Source: DATMRF01 sp035566435 (GTDB lineage: Bacteria; Verrucomicrobiota; Verrucomicrobiia; Limisphaerales; UBA8199). Taken from it: 64,000 nucleotides of DNA. The notes beneath the pieces were generated by a model. It worked only from the letters and a program-made list of their open reading frames with translations, did no database searches and was not told the DNA's origin. This document shows positions 42,749 through 52,358 of the stretch, one piece after another. The DNA lies in the NCBI GenBank assembly GCA_035566435.1, contig DATMRF010000060.1, positions 28,061-92,060 on the forward strand. The letters are read 5' to 3'. Numbering within the stretch: position 1 is the first letter of the stretch; the number at the start of each line of letters is the position of its first letter. A program made the position numbers and the translations under genes.

Positions 42749-43546
42749 ATGGGAATGACACTTCGAAAGTCGATCAAGCACTGGTTGTACGATAGATGCC
42801 CCGGGGTAGCCGGAAGGTTCCCATACTATGGGACAAAGATTCATTTCCGACCGGGCTCCATGCTGTTCCGTGTCGCGTGTGAACAGGGGGTGTACGAGGC
42901 GGCGAACATGGACCTGCTGACGGGCCTTGCCCGGCCGGGCGCCTGGCATTTTGACGTCGGTGGGAATATCGGTTTGATGGCGGCTCCGATCCTGTCTCGG
43001 GTGCCGGACTGCCATGTCTTGTCTTTTGAGCCGTCGTTGAATGTCCTGCCGTATCTGCAACGAACGGTGGCCGAGAGCCCGTTCGCCGACCGCTGGGCGG
43101 TCGTTCCAAAGGCGGTGGGCGCAAAAGCCGGGCGAGTGAAATTTAGCCTAAGTTCGCCGAATAACAGTCCCTACGATGGAATGCGAGCGACGCAACGCGT
43201 GGCATCCGAGCAGCAGGTAGACGTGGAACTGACGACCATTGATGCGGAATGGAAACGGCTCGGCTCCCCGCGGGTATCAGCCATTAAAATCGACGTGGAA
43301 GGCGCGGAATTGGAAGTATTGAAAGGGGCCGCCGACTGCCTCTTGACGGAGCGCCCCCCGGTCTTGTTGGAATGGAATGCGGAGAACCTGGCCGCTTATC
43401 AATGCCCGCCGGAATACCTGCTCACGGTGGCCCGGGAAATGAACTGGCAGGTGTTCGCACAGCCGCACCTGGTCGAGGTCCACACGCATCGAGAGCTGTC
43501 GTTGCACATGCTTCGCACTGAAAGTTTCCTGCTATCGCCCCGGTGA
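42749..43546 (+). CDS. FkbM-family methyltransferase 1
   Basis: 265 residues from ATG 42749 (AGGA four bases before; ATG 42755 is an alternative). The SAM-binding motif FDVGGNIG is at 68-75, followed by LSFEPSLNVLPYL and later AIKIDVEGAELEVLKGA, the two conserved landmarks of the FkbM family. These enzymes place methyl groups on sugar hydroxyls or other small groups. It is one of three in this locus, which suggests a methylated polysaccharide. Confidence 0.88.
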   Translation: MGMTLRKSIKHWLYDRCPGVAGRFPYYGTKIHFRPGSMLFRVACEQGVYEAANMDLLTGLARPGAWHFDVGGNIGLMAAPILSRVPDCHVLSFEPSLNVLPYLQRTVAESPFADRWAVVPKAVGAKAGRVKFSLSSPNNSPYDGMRATQRVASEQQVDVELTTIDAEWKRLGSPRVSAIKIDVEGAELEVLKGAADCLLTERPPVLLEWNAENLAAYQCPPEYLLTVAREMNWQVFAQPHLVEVHTHRELSLHMLRTESFLLSPR

Positions 43547-43580
43547 AGGGAAATCCCCACAGCCCCGATCTCGCCTTCAA

Positions 43581-44342
43581 ATGGTTCCGGCTCTCAAGGC
43601 ATTAAAACGATGCGTTCCTTACTCAGCCAAGGTCTGGCTGCGTGAGAAAGCGCTGAACCATTATGGGGTGCCCTGCAGCCGATTTGGTCTCCCTGGCCCC
43701 CTGGTCACACTCTTCCGAGGAAGTCCCCCGATAACCCTGGTGGACGTTGGCGCCTCGAAGGGAGATTTCACCGACATGGTCTGCCAATTCTGCGACATCA
43801 AGAAAGCGTTGCTGGTGGAGCTTCAACCCAAACGGTGCGAGGAACTGCGCGCCAGGTTTGCGCAGAACCGATTTCAGGTTGTTTGCGCCGCGGCTGGAAG
43901 CCGCGAAGAGGAGCGCGAAGTCGCTGTGCTGGCGTGGGACTACAGCACCTCCCTGTTGAAAATCGACCAAACCGACGCCAATGTCGTGGGCTTAAATGAC
44001 TTCTCCGTGCGCGAATGGACTAAGACTTTGGTCCGCCCTTTAGATCAGCTTTGCCACGAATGTGGGCTCGTGGAGCCCATCGACCTCCTCAAACTTGACG
44101 TTCAGGGCGCCGAGGGAATGGCGCTCGAGGGCGCCCGTGAGACATTGCCAAGAGTGAGAGCGCTCTGGACCGAGGTTTCTTTCCGCCCGCTTTACGAGAG
44201 ATCAATCACCTTTTGGGGTGTTTATGAGTTGTGCCGCAGGGCGGGCTTCCACCTGGTTGCGTTGGAGGACGGCTACCGTGGCGCAAACGGTGAACTGTTG
44301 CAAGCCGACGCTCTGTTCGTCAGGAATGGCACGGCTGGATGA
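43581..44342 (+). CDS. FkbM-family methyltransferase 2
   Basis: 253 residues with motif I VDVGASKGDF at 54-63, LLVELQPKRCEEL, and DLLKLDVQGAEGMALEGA as the second landmark. It diverges strongly from its upstream neighbour, so it is not a recent duplicate and may act on another position or sugar. The start at ATG 43581 follows the first methyltransferase by 34 bases. The stop overlaps the longest frame of the next glycosyltransferase, whose real start is probably further on. Confidence 0.88.
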   Translation: MVPALKALKRCVPYSAKVWLREKALNHYGVPCSRFGLPGPLVTLFRGSPPITLVDVGASKGDFTDMVCQFCDIKKALLVELQPKRCEELRARFAQNRFQVVCAAAGSREEEREVAVLAWDYSTSLLKIDQTDANVVGLNDFSVREWTKTLVRPLDQLCHECGLVEPIDLLKLDVQGAEGMALEGARETLPRVRALWTEVSFRPLYERSITFWGVYELCRRAGFHLVALEDGYRGANGELLQADALFVRNGTAG

Positions 44343-44425
44343 CAGAGATTTGGCCATCGAGTCCAGCCGCCTTCCTGACAGCGCCAACTTTAACGCTTGA
44401 ACTTTCTGAACTCTGCCGGCCTTCG

Positions 44426-45640
44426 ATGACCTCGCCAACACGGCTCCTTCTGGTCTGTTCGATCACCCCCAAACCTACCGGCTTTGGCGAGGTGACGCTT
44501 TATCGGCACCTTTGCGGCGAGCCCAGGCTGGAGGTCCAGGTTGTGCCTCACCCAGGGAACTCCAGGTTTTTCCGGCTCGTGCGACGGACCGCCTTGCGCC
44601 CATGGGTTGATGGCCTGGAGGTGCTTGGCGAGGGCCGGCGCTGGGATACAGAGGCGCATAGGCTCGCCCGCTCATTCCAACCGCAAGTCCTGCTGACCAT
44701 CGCTGCCGGCGACGGCTGCCATGGAGCCCTGAGGTTGGCCCGGGAGACCCGGCTGCCGTTGGTGACCATTTTTCATGATTGGTGGCCCGATATCGTCCCG
44801 GCCTGGGTCCGGACGGGAGAGGAGGCGCGTTTTCGGGCCTTATACCGAGGCAGTGCGGTGGCGCTTTGCGTTTCCGAAGGAATGAGAGGAGCGCTTGGGC
44901 CGCATTCGGACTCGCGTTTGCTTTGGCCCATCCCCGGGAAAACTGAGTCTGCCTTAGGCGGCGGTTGTACAGAAACCTGCTCTGAGAAAAGATTCTTCAA
45001 GGTCTGTTATTCCGGCAACCTCCGCGAGTACGCGCCGATGCTGCAGAGGGCCTTGGAGGTGATGAAAGAGCATCCCTCGATCCGTCTAGAGGTCCGCGGT
45101 CTGAACCCGCGGTGGCCCGCCGCGTTCCGCAAGGAAATGCTGGCGAGGGGTCTGTACCACGAATTCGCTCCGCGAGAGGAACTGGAGCGATGGCTTGCAT
45201 CTGCCGACGCCTTTCTGATCACCAGTGCCTTCGAGCCGTCCATGCGGCGAATGATGCAGACCAACTTTCCCTCGAAATTGATCGATTACGCGCGCTTCGG
45301 GAAACCAATGATAGTCTGGGGTCCGGAGTACAGCACCCTAATCCAATGGGCGCACCCAGGCCGCCGCGCAGTGTGCGTTACGGCGCCGGCTTCACAAGCC
45401 CTGTGCGTCGCTCTGGAACATTTGTCCGCGTCACCTGTCGAGCAGCGACGTCTGGCTGCCGAGTCCTTGCGCGCCGCTTGGGTCGAATTTGATCCGGCCG
45501 CGATTCAGGAGCAATTCATCCAGGCGCTGCGGGATGCAAGCCAAAGAGCCGAACCGAGGGAGGCCTGCCGCGGCTCTTTTGCGCCTCGGACGTCTGCGCT
45601 GGTTAACGAGACTCTTCAAAGGCTGAAGGCCGAAAGTTAA
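44426..45640 (+). CDS. Glycosyltransferase, GT-B fold (GT4-like)
   Basis: 404 residues from ATG 44426. The N-terminal Rossmann half begins RLLLVCSITPKPTGFGEVTL. The C-terminal half has FKVCYSGNLREYAPMLQRAL, then ADAFLITSAFEPSM and NFPSKLIDYARFGKPMIVWG, which is the nucleotide-sugar binding side of GT4-type enzymes. The usual E-x7-E motif is altered here. It adds a sugar to the lipid-linked unit on the cytoplasmic face. The frame extends back to 44339, but the upstream residues do not fit the fold. Confidence 0.82.
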   Translation: MTSPTRLLLVCSITPKPTGFGEVTLYRHLCGEPRLEVQVVPHPGNSRFFRLVRRTALRPWVDGLEVLGEGRRWDTEAHRLARSFQPQVLLTIAAGDGCHGALRLARETRLPLVTIFHDWWPDIVPAWVRTGEEARFRALYRGSAVALCVSEGMRGALGPHSDSRLLWPIPGKTESALGGGCTETCSEKRFFKVCYSGNLREYAPMLQRALEVMKEHPSIRLEVRGLNPRWPAAFRKEMLARGLYHEFAPREELERWLASADAFLITSAFEPSMRRMMQTNFPSKLIDYARFGKPMIVWGPEYSTLIQWAHPGRRAVCVTAPASQALCVALEHLSASPVEQRRLAAESLRAAWVEFDPAAIQEQFIQALRDASQRAEPREACRGSFAPRTSALVNETLQRLKAES

Positions 45641-45709
45641 ACTCCAGACTGCACCAACCCGCACGCCTAGCAACTTTAGGCTTCTGCCTTTGGCCCTACC
45701 GGAAGAACC

Positions 45710-46654
45710 GTGCAAAAGAAACCAACATTTTTAGGAGCTCAGTTCCGCTACTTGTGCCAGTCTTTCTCTCAGCGTGAACGCCTCTGGCACCGGTTTTACT
45801 TTTTCTTCGAATTGATCTGCCTGCCTTGGAAGTACGTGCGGCTGTGTCGGGCCCTGCGGCGGCCCGGCCCGGGCCTCCGATTTGAATCAGCGAACTGTGT
45901 TGTCGTGCTGCTCAGCCACAATCGGCCGCAGAACCTCGACCTCCTCGTGAAAGGAGCCCTTCAAAACCGTTTCGTGAGCAAAGTGATCGTCTCGAACAGC
46001 AATCCCGGATTTCGGATCGCTGATTGGATTACCGGCGGTGACTCCCGCCTGACGCTCGTCGATGAAACACAGAAGACTCTTCCCGGCCACCGATTCGTTT
46101 TGGCCGACCGAGAGGGCGGCGAACGCTTTCTGTCAATCGACGACGATATTCTTCTAACCCCGGAGCAATGGGCTCGTTTCTTTAAGAAGCTTTTACTAGA
46201 GCCCGGCGTGCCCCATGGTCTCAGCGGCCATCTTTATCTGCCGGGGACGGTCTTTACCAATGGTAGCCCATTTCACCACCGGGAGAATACCAACGAGGAG
46301 GTCGATGTCTTAATCGGGGCTTACGCCTTTACGCGGGCCCACCTGGACAGGGTATTCCGACTCGCGGAGGCGCTCCAACTGGGATGCCTTTCCGACATCG
46401 GGAACGGTGAGGACATCCTCCTTTCGTTCACCGGCATCAGCCGTCCGCGCATCCATGACCTTGGGCATCCGCTCCTGTGCGCGTCCACTTCGCTGCCGGG
46501 TGTTGCACTTTGGAAAACCCGGGAAGCTTTTTGGAACGAGCGTTCCGCGATGCTCGACAAGATCCGGGAGGCCCGCCTCGGGATGAACCCGCCCTGGAGG
46601 TCTGCGAGTCTGGCGAGGAAACTCGATTACAGCCCTGTCCCGGCTGCTCGTTGA
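45710..46654 (+). CDS. GT-A glycosyltransferase, GT64/exostosin-like
   Basis: 314 residues from GTG 45710 with GGAAG upstream. After a hydrophobic patch the catalytic fold starts CVVVLLSHNRPQNLDLLVKG. The metal-binding DxD is SIDDDILLTPEQW, and later GYAFTR-like IGAYAFTRAHLDRVF leads to DIGNGEDILLSF. That last motif resembles the CEDI signature of GT64 (exostosin-like) enzymes, which transfer N-acetylhexosamine or hexuronic acid residues. The GT-A class is clear; the GT64 link is by motif similarity only. Confidence 0.72.
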   Translation: MQKKPTFLGAQFRYLCQSFSQRERLWHRFYFFFELICLPWKYVRLCRALRRPGPGLRFESANCVVVLLSHNRPQNLDLLVKGALQNRFVSKVIVSNSNPGFRIADWITGGDSRLTLVDETQKTLPGHRFVLADREGGERFLSIDDDILLTPEQWARFFKKLLLEPGVPHGLSGHLYLPGTVFTNGSPFHHRENTNEEVDVLIGAYAFTRAHLDRVFRLAEALQLGCLSDIGNGEDILLSFTGISRPRIHDLGHPLLCASTSLPGVALWKTREAFWNERSAMLDKIREARLGMNPPWRSASLARKLDYSPVPAAR

Positions 46655-46732
46655 AAGTCGGCACGTAATCCGCGAGTGGATTCCCCCGGTCGCCGGTTTT
46701 GAGCCGGATTTCGAGCGGACCAGACGCCCATT

Positions 46733-48340
46733 GTGAAACTAATCTTATCAAGAGCCCACTGGCCACTGGCGATGGCTCTTAGCTGGGCTTTCGGGACCTG
46801 CCATACGCACGCCCAAACTACCGCGTTCCAATACCAGGGAAGGCTCGACGAATCCGGCAAACGCGCAAACGGCTCGTACGATTTTTCCTTCGGCCTGTTC
46901 GCGGCTAATGTCGGGGGACGCCCGGCGGCTCCTGCCTTGACCAATTCCGCCCTCGTTGTATCAAACGGCTATTTTTTGGCCATTCTTGACTTTGGACCCC
47001 TGTTTGACGGAACTCCGTTCTGGTTGGAAATCGGTGTGCGTTCCAATGGCAGTGCCGGGGCTTTCGTGACGCTCTCGCCACGGCAACCGCTGAGCCCCGT
47101 GCCCTACGCGCTGTTTGCTCCGACGGCAGGAACGGTCTCGGGAGTAATCTCCTCCTCCAACCTGCCGCCAAACGTGGTGTTGCAAAATGGCGATGTGAAT
47201 TTTTCGGGCACCGTGACCACCTCGTCCTTGGTTACCACCAATCCGTTGATAAAAGGCGTGGCCACTTATGCGCCGGATATCAGTTCCATCACCGAAGTTT
47301 TCTCGAACTACCCCTTTTTCACCAACCTGACCTGGAAATTCATGGGCTTTGCGCACTCGAACTCGTTCACAGTGCTCAGGGCGGCTTACACCAATACGTA
47401 TGGGCCTTGGTGCATCGCGGTGCCGCCGACCGGCCCGGCTACCAGCATGCCGATCTGGTTCCAATTCGGCTTGGATTCCGATTCGGTTATTCTCTCTCTA
47501 TCAGGGAATGGCGAATACTGGGGCCTTGCGACCGACGGTGCCGACGATGACACCCGAAGGCAAGTGCCCAACGACGGCTTCGGGCATTTCTACAAGGTTA
47601 GCTTCGCAAACTCGCGCCGCCGGCAGATCGTTCTCAAGCTGAGCAACGGTGGAGGATTCCTAGGATGCTGGATTGATCCGACCAACGGCTGGCTCGGCGG
47701 GGGCATTGGTTCGACGCGGCGCATGATTGTTCTGGGCGATTCTTTCACTGAGGATCCCACGAGCCAGTCTTTCCCCAGCCGGTTGATGCAGCTTTTCAGG
47801 AATCTGGACGTCTGGGGCAGCGGGGTGGGCGGGACAGGTTACGTTAGTAGCGGTGTGCCTGGAGGCGGGCGCACGAATTTCCAGGGCCGGGTGGTGGCGG
47901 ATGTGGTTGCCAACCACCCGGACTACGTGCTCGTCGCGGGCGGGATAAATGACACGGGGACGCCCAGCAACCAGGTGTTCGCCGCCGCGGCAGAGTTGTT
48001 TGCGACTCTCAAAACCAATCTCCCCGCCGCCAAAATCATGGTAGTCGGTCCCTGGTGGCCCAGGCAAGCGGACCCGGTTGGCGACGCCAACGTCTTCGCC
48101 ACGATGTACGCAATTTCCAATGCTTGTGCCACGGTCGGTGTGACTCAATTCATTGACAATCTGTCGGATTCCTGGATTACCGGAGTGTACAATCAGCCTG
48201 GCAGCGGCAATGCGGTGAATTATACCGGCAGCGATGGCACTCATCCCACGCCGGCGGGGCATTGGTATCTCGCCTACCGCCTGGCGAACGCTATCGATTC
48301 TTTGCTCCCGGAACTGATCCCTTCGAACATGGTCCACTGA
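46733..48340 (+). CDS. Secreted SGNH/GDSL hydrolase with N-terminal beta domain
   Basis: 535 residues from GTG 46733. A signal peptide is followed by a beta-sandwich-like domain (about 25-130, FQYQGRLDESGKRANGSYDF ... LSPRQPLSPVPYALFA) seen in many exported verrucomicrobial proteins. The C-terminal half is an SGNH hydrolase: Ser337 in VLGDSFTED, GGxND-like VAGGINDTG, and Asp501/His504 in DGTHPTPAGH. All three catalytic residues are present. Such enzymes often remove or move acetyl groups on polysaccharides. The neighbouring methyl- and acetyltransferases make a role in polymer modification likely. Confidence 0.85.
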   Translation: MKLILSRAHWPLAMALSWAFGTCHTHAQTTAFQYQGRLDESGKRANGSYDFSFGLFAANVGGRPAAPALTNSALVVSNGYFLAILDFGPLFDGTPFWLEIGVRSNGSAGAFVTLSPRQPLSPVPYALFAPTAGTVSGVISSSNLPPNVVLQNGDVNFSGTVTTSSLVTTNPLIKGVATYAPDISSITEVFSNYPFFTNLTWKFMGFAHSNSFTVLRAAYTNTYGPWCIAVPPTGPATSMPIWFQFGLDSDSVILSLSGNGEYWGLATDGADDDTRRQVPNDGFGHFYKVSFANSRRRQIVLKLSNGGGFLGCWIDPTNGWLGGGIGSTRRMIVLGDSFTEDPTSQSFPSRLMQLFRNLDVWGSGVGGTGYVSSGVPGGGRTNFQGRVVADVVANHPDYVLVAGGINDTGTPSNQVFAAAAELFATLKTNLPAAKIMVVGPWWPRQADPVGDANVFATMYAISNACATVGVTQFIDNLSDSWITGVYNQPGSGNAVNYTGSDGTHPTPAGHWYLAYRLANAIDSLLPELIPSNMVH

Positions 48341-48399
48341 AGCTGCAAGGAACTTTCAAGCCATCCGGATTCCTTGCGTTATCACTCTGTGCCCTGCTG

Positions 48400-49197
48400 T
48401 TGAGCTGCCGAACCAAAATAGCGACTCTGTCCAAAACCATCAGAAGGGTGAGGAATTGGCCCGCGGTGGTTAGGCACCTGGTCTTGAAACCCTCTGGGAG
48501 AGTGTGCCACTTGTCGTTTCGTGAGGGGTTCGAGGTCGCCTACCGTCCCGAGACAGAAGATTGGGAGGTGGTTAAGGAAGTCATGCTGTATGGAGTCTAT
48601 TCAGTTTGCCTGGAGCACGTCACCAGGCAAACCGACAAGCTGCCAGTACTGGACCTCGGGGCCAACATCGGCCTTTTCAGTTTGCGAATCGCACACATGC
48701 GGCCCGAGGTGGAGGTACACGCTTATGAGCCGGCTCCTCGGAATTTGCAGATGATCTCGACGAACCTGCATGTCAACCCAACGCTCCTGCCCAGAGTCAA
48801 GGTCCACGCCGAAGCCGTTGGCGGCTCTACTCGCACCGCGTCCTTTTTCTACGATGAAAAGGTTCCTCAAGGGTCGAGCCTGTTCACCAGCAACTCACAA
48901 GGCAACATTCCTGTCACCGTGAGATCGTTTGCTGAAATCGTGGAGGGCTTATCGACGCCGTTAGGCCTCGTGAAGATGGATGTCGAGGGTGCTGAATACG
49001 AGATCCTCCGGCAGACCTCGCCGAAAATCTGGGAGAAAGTCCGCGCGCTCTCGATTGAAATCCACGACGACCCGGCAGGAAAACTCCCAAAGAAAGAGAT
49101 GCTGGCGCAAATAGAGTCGCTGGGCTACACCGGCGTCAAGGAGAAGGCCGGAGCCAGTTCGTATTTCTTCTATCGTGGTGCTTTTGCAGGTGAGTGA
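48400..49197 (+). CDS. FkbM-family methyltransferase 3
   Basis: About 265 residues. Motif I is VLDLGANIGLFSLRIA, followed by EVHAYEPAPRNLQMI, and the second landmark is LVKMDVEGAEYEILRQT. The start is unclear: the frame is open back to 48262 inside the hydrolase gene, with TTG 48400 or GTG 48448 more plausible and no ATG near. The 3' end overlaps the start of the GT10 gene by 23 bases, so the two are translated in series. Confidence 0.83.
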   Translation: MSCRTKIATLSKTIRRVRNWPAVVRHLVLKPSGRVCHLSFREGFEVAYRPETEDWEVVKEVMLYGVYSVCLEHVTRQTDKLPVLDLGANIGLFSLRIAHMRPEVEVHAYEPAPRNLQMISTNLHVNPTLLPRVKVHAEAVGGSTRTASFFYDEKVPQGSSLFTSNSQGNIPVTVRSFAEIVEGLSTPLGLVKMDVEGAEYEILRQTSPKIWEKVRALSIEIHDDPAGKLPKKEMLAQIESLGYTGVKEKAGASSYFFYRGAFAGE

Positions 49198-50167
49198 AGA
49201 CCCTGCTCAATTCAAGGTGCGTGTTGTACCCTCCTCTTGGTGGCCGCGGGGCAGATCCTTCTTTCATGATGAGATCCTTTATTCGGATGCGGTTGTCTTG
49301 CAGGAAGCCGATGCTTTGCTAGCGCTTTACGATCCGACGGAAGAGTTGCTTCGCTTCCAGGGCCCCAAGCTCTGGTACACGTACGAACCAAGCTGGCACA
49401 CTCATTATCGCCGGCATCCGGTCGGAAGGCGCCTGGTAAAGGCGTTGTCTCCGTCAGAGCGGCTCTACTTTGCTAATCCGGACCCGTTCTACCGAGTGCC
49501 CAACATTACGTTCAGCGACGAATTGAGCAAGCCGCGTTTGAACCGACCTCGCCGAACGGCGGCAGTGGCCACGGTTAACTATTTCGGTGGGCGTTTTTGG
49601 TTCTTGAAACCGCACATCTGGCTCAGAAACCGGATGATTCTGGAACCCGGCGTCGAACTCTTCGGACGCCGTTCGCAATGGGAGAGCTTCAGACATTTCC
49701 CGATGATCTGGCGCCGAGGTTGTCCGGCGAATTACCGAGGCGAGACGCAGTTTACTCATTTGGAAGAGGGCTTTTGCGAGTTTTTGTCGAGATACAAGGT
49801 GTACGTGTGCCTGGAAAATAGCTGCGAACCTTACTTTTTTACCGAAAAGCTCGTCAATGCGGCACGAGCCGGCTGCATCCCTGTGTATCATGCCCACCCG
49901 ACAGTGGCAGACAGGTTCTTGAAAGGCGCCAAATGGGTCGATCCACAGGAGCACGGCTTTAGCGCACGGGGAACTCTCGATCATGCGCTCGCCGCCGACC
50001 AAGCGGTGTTCCAAAAGGCAAACGACGCGTGGCTGGATTCCGGCGTCTTGAATGAAACCGGGTTTCTGGGCTTTTGGAATCGGGTGCACGCACTGCTCAA
50101 AGCGAAACTGACTCCAGCGGCTCCGGTTCCCATGTCCGCCGAAAAGTGCCGAACGTTTACGCGCTGA
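49175..50167 (+). CDS. GT10 (fucosyltransferase-like) glycosyltransferase
   Basis: 330 residues. The C-terminal half has the donor-binding block of GT10 enzymes: YKVYVCLENSCEPYFFTEKL, then VNAARAGCIPVYHAHPTV. This parallels FAFENS-x-x-x-DYVTEKLFNAL-x-AGxVPVV of alpha-1,3/4-fucosyltransferases. The N-terminal half is the variable acceptor side. Known GT10 enzymes use GDP-L-fucose. The locus encodes a GDP-L-galactose-forming epimerase but no visible GDP-fucose pathway, and L-galactose is 6-hydroxy-L-fucose, so an L-galactosyl donor is plausible. Start GTG 49175 is within the preceding methyltransferase gene. Confidence 0.8.
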   Translation: MVLLQVSEDPAQFKVRVVPSSWWPRGRSFFHDEILYSDAVVLQEADALLALYDPTEELLRFQGPKLWYTYEPSWHTHYRRHPVGRRLVKALSPSERLYFANPDPFYRVPNITFSDELSKPRLNRPRRTAAVATVNYFGGRFWFLKPHIWLRNRMILEPGVELFGRRSQWESFRHFPMIWRRGCPANYRGETQFTHLEEGFCEFLSRYKVYVCLENSCEPYFFTEKLVNAARAGCIPVYHAHPTVADRFLKGAKWVDPQEHGFSARGTLDHALAADQAVFQKANDAWLDSGVLNETGFLGFWNRVHALLKAKLTPAAPVPMSAEKCRTFTR

Positions 50168-50178
50168 ATCTAAACGAC

Positions 50179-51063
50179 ATGAGTCCCCGGAAGAAAACCC
50201 TGTCCGTTTCGGTGATGATTACCACCCGAAACCGGCTGAAGGATTTAAAGCGGACCTGCCTCGTCCTCAATCAACTCGATCCGCCGCCCCAGGAAATCCT
50301 GATCACAGCCGACGGTTGCACGGACGGGACGGAAGATTTCGTACGAGCCCATTTGCCCGCTGCCAGGTTGATTGTCAATCCCGCAAGCCGCGGCTCCGTA
50401 GCGTCGCGCGACCGCATGATGCGGCAGGCAGCGGGTGATTTGGTGCTCGCGCTTGACGACGATAGCTACCCGGAACAGATGGACTGCCTGGAACGACTCA
50501 GTGAACTCTTCGCAGAGCGACCGAACCTGGCGGTGGCGCATTTTCCTCAACACACTGACGAGTATCCGGAGACCCTTTCGCGCGTGGACTTTGGCCCGCC
50601 CTGCCTGACGCGCACTTTCGCAAATTCCGGCGCGTGCCTCCGGCGCTCCGTTTACCTGCAGCTTCCAGGCTTTGAACCTCGCTTTTTTCACATGTACGAA
50701 GAGCCAGACTACGGTCTCCAGTGCATCGCCAGCGGGTTTGAGATTTACTACACGCCGACCGTCACGATTCGCCATCATTGGTCAGGTCAGTCCCGGAGCC
50801 GGCTGCGAAACCATCATCGCCACGCCCGCAACCAACTTTGGAGTACTTTAATGCGTTGTCCTCTCCCGTACTCCCTGGCTCTGGTAGGTTACCGGGTTTT
50901 TGTCCAGGCCGCCTTTGCATTCCGGCAGGGCTTCCCCTGGGTTGTCCGCGAACCCGTCTGGTGGTTCCAGGCGCTTGCCGGCCTGCCTTACTGCGTGCGC
51001 CGTGCCAGGCCTTGTTCCTGGCAGGGGTATAAACGCTGGCTCGAGCTGCCGACTCGAATGTGA
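50179..51063 (+). CDS. GT2-family glycosyltransferase
   Basis: 294 residues from ATG 50179. The GT-A fold starts LSVSVMITTRNRLKDLKRTC. DGCTDGTEDFV follows, the DxD is VLALDDDSYPEQ, and FANSGACLRRSVYLQLPGFE with YEEPDYGLQ gives the catalytic ED site. The C-terminus has a hydrophobic patch (LVGYRVFVQAAFAF) that may touch the membrane. It adds a sugar from a nucleotide donor to the growing unit. A longer frame to 50074 overlaps the GT10 gene and adds low-complexity sequence, so it was not used. Confidence 0.88.
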   Translation: MSPRKKTLSVSVMITTRNRLKDLKRTCLVLNQLDPPPQEILITADGCTDGTEDFVRAHLPAARLIVNPASRGSVASRDRMMRQAAGDLVLALDDDSYPEQMDCLERLSELFAERPNLAVAHFPQHTDEYPETLSRVDFGPPCLTRTFANSGACLRRSVYLQLPGFEPRFFHMYEEPDYGLQCIASGFEIYYTPTVTIRHHWSGQSRSRLRNHHRHARNQLWSTLMRCPLPYSLALVGYRVFVQAAFAFRQGFPWVVREPVWWFQALAGLPYCVRRARPCSWQGYKRWLELPTRM

Positions 51064-51077
51064 GGTTTGGCTAACCA

Positions 51078-52358
51078 ATGACCTCTTCTCCACTTCGTCC
51101 GAACGAGCGTTGGATCATTGCCCAGGAAGGTTCCCGGGAAAGCTACGCGGTGCCGCTGGCGTTCCACCGGTTGGGCTCGCTTCGTCTTTTTTATGTCGAT
51201 ATCTGGTGCCGCCGCGGGCGTTCTCTTTTGCGGCGAGGCCCCGAAAGCACGCGCTCGCTCGCTACAAGATTTCATCCGGAGATTCCGCCTGAGCTGGTCA
51301 TGTCTTTCAGCCCGGCCGCCATCCTGACTAGAGCGCTCGACCATTTTCGACGGGATCGCCTTTCCGCTGAGGCATTGGGGGACATCTATAATCAGTTCGG
51401 TTGCTGGTTCGCTCTGCGGGTTCGAGCACATTTGGAGAGGTTGGACCTTGACCCGAAAAGAGACTTTTTCTTCGGGTTCAACACCAACTGCCTGGAGGTC
51501 CTGGAACTGCTCAAAGAGAAGAGAATCCATACGATCGTCGATCAGGTGGATCCTGGGAAGGTGGAAGAGGACCTGGTGCTTGAGGAAGCGGAGCGCTGGC
51601 CTGGTTGGTCCCGAGCGCCCGGGCGGATGCCACAGAGTTACTGGGATCGGCTGAGAGCTGAATGGGACCTGGCCGATCTTGTGTTGGTCAACTCGGACTG
51701 GTCCGCACAAGCGCTCGTCCGGCAAGGGGTGGCTCGCGGCAAAATCGTCGTCGTTCCGCTGGCCCTCGACCTGGTTGTCGGCCACGCGTTCGAGCCGATC
51801 CATGCTAAAGGCACGCTTAGGGTCCTTTGGCTTGGGAGCGTCATTCTACGGAAAGGCATTCAATATCTCGTGGAGGCCGCGCGGCGGTTGCAAGGCCAGC
51901 ATGTTGAATTTCTGTTGGCAGGTCCGCTCGGCATCGCGAACGACGTCGTTGGAAGGTTTCCGTCGAACATTAAGGTTCTGGGCCGGATCACTCGGGATCA
52001 GCTCAGCGAAGTGTACAAGCAAGCGCATCTATTCGTGCTGCCGACCATCTCCGACGGTTTCGCGATCACTCAGCTTGAAGCGATGGCGCACGGACTGCCG
52101 GTGATCGCCACTCCCAACTGCGGACGGGTGGTGACGGACGGTGTGGACGGTTTGATCGTGCCGGCCAGGGATAGCGCTGCGCTGGCGGAGGCCGTCGGCC
52201 GACTTGACGGCGACCGTGGTTTGTTGCGAGAGATGTCACGTAGCGCCCTCAAGACGGTCGCTCGATTCGACCTCCCGTCAAACGCCCGAATGATTAACAA
52301 TCTGGCGCTGAGCCACCAGCGGGCGCAACAAAGGCAACCCGCTTTGTGCTATGCTTGA
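51078..52358 (+). CDS. Glycosyltransferase family 4
   Basis: 426 residues with a clear GT4 C-terminal half: LRVLWLGSVILRKGIQYLVE, VEFLLAGPLG, IKVLGRITRDQLSEVYKQA, and the E-x7-E region HLFVLPTISDGFAITQLEAM with AHGLPVIATPNCGRV. The N-terminal acceptor domain is less conserved. A retaining sugar transferase on the cytoplasmic face. Its stop overlaps the start of the polymerase-like gene by eight bases. Confidence 0.92.
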   Translation: MTSSPLRPNERWIIAQEGSRESYAVPLAFHRLGSLRLFYVDIWCRRGRSLLRRGPESTRSLATRFHPEIPPELVMSFSPAAILTRALDHFRRDRLSAEALGDIYNQFGCWFALRVRAHLERLDLDPKRDFFFGFNTNCLEVLELLKEKRIHTIVDQVDPGKVEEDLVLEEAERWPGWSRAPGRMPQSYWDRLRAEWDLADLVLVNSDWSAQALVRQGVARGKIVVVPLALDLVVGHAFEPIHAKGTLRVLWLGSVILRKGIQYLVEAARRLQGQHVEFLLAGPLGIANDVVGRFPSNIKVLGRITRDQLSEVYKQAHLFVLPTISDGFAITQLEAMAHGLPVIATPNCGRVVTDGVDGLIVPARDSAALAEAVGRLDGDRGLLREMSRSALKTVARFDLPSNARMINNLALSHQRAQQRQPALCYA

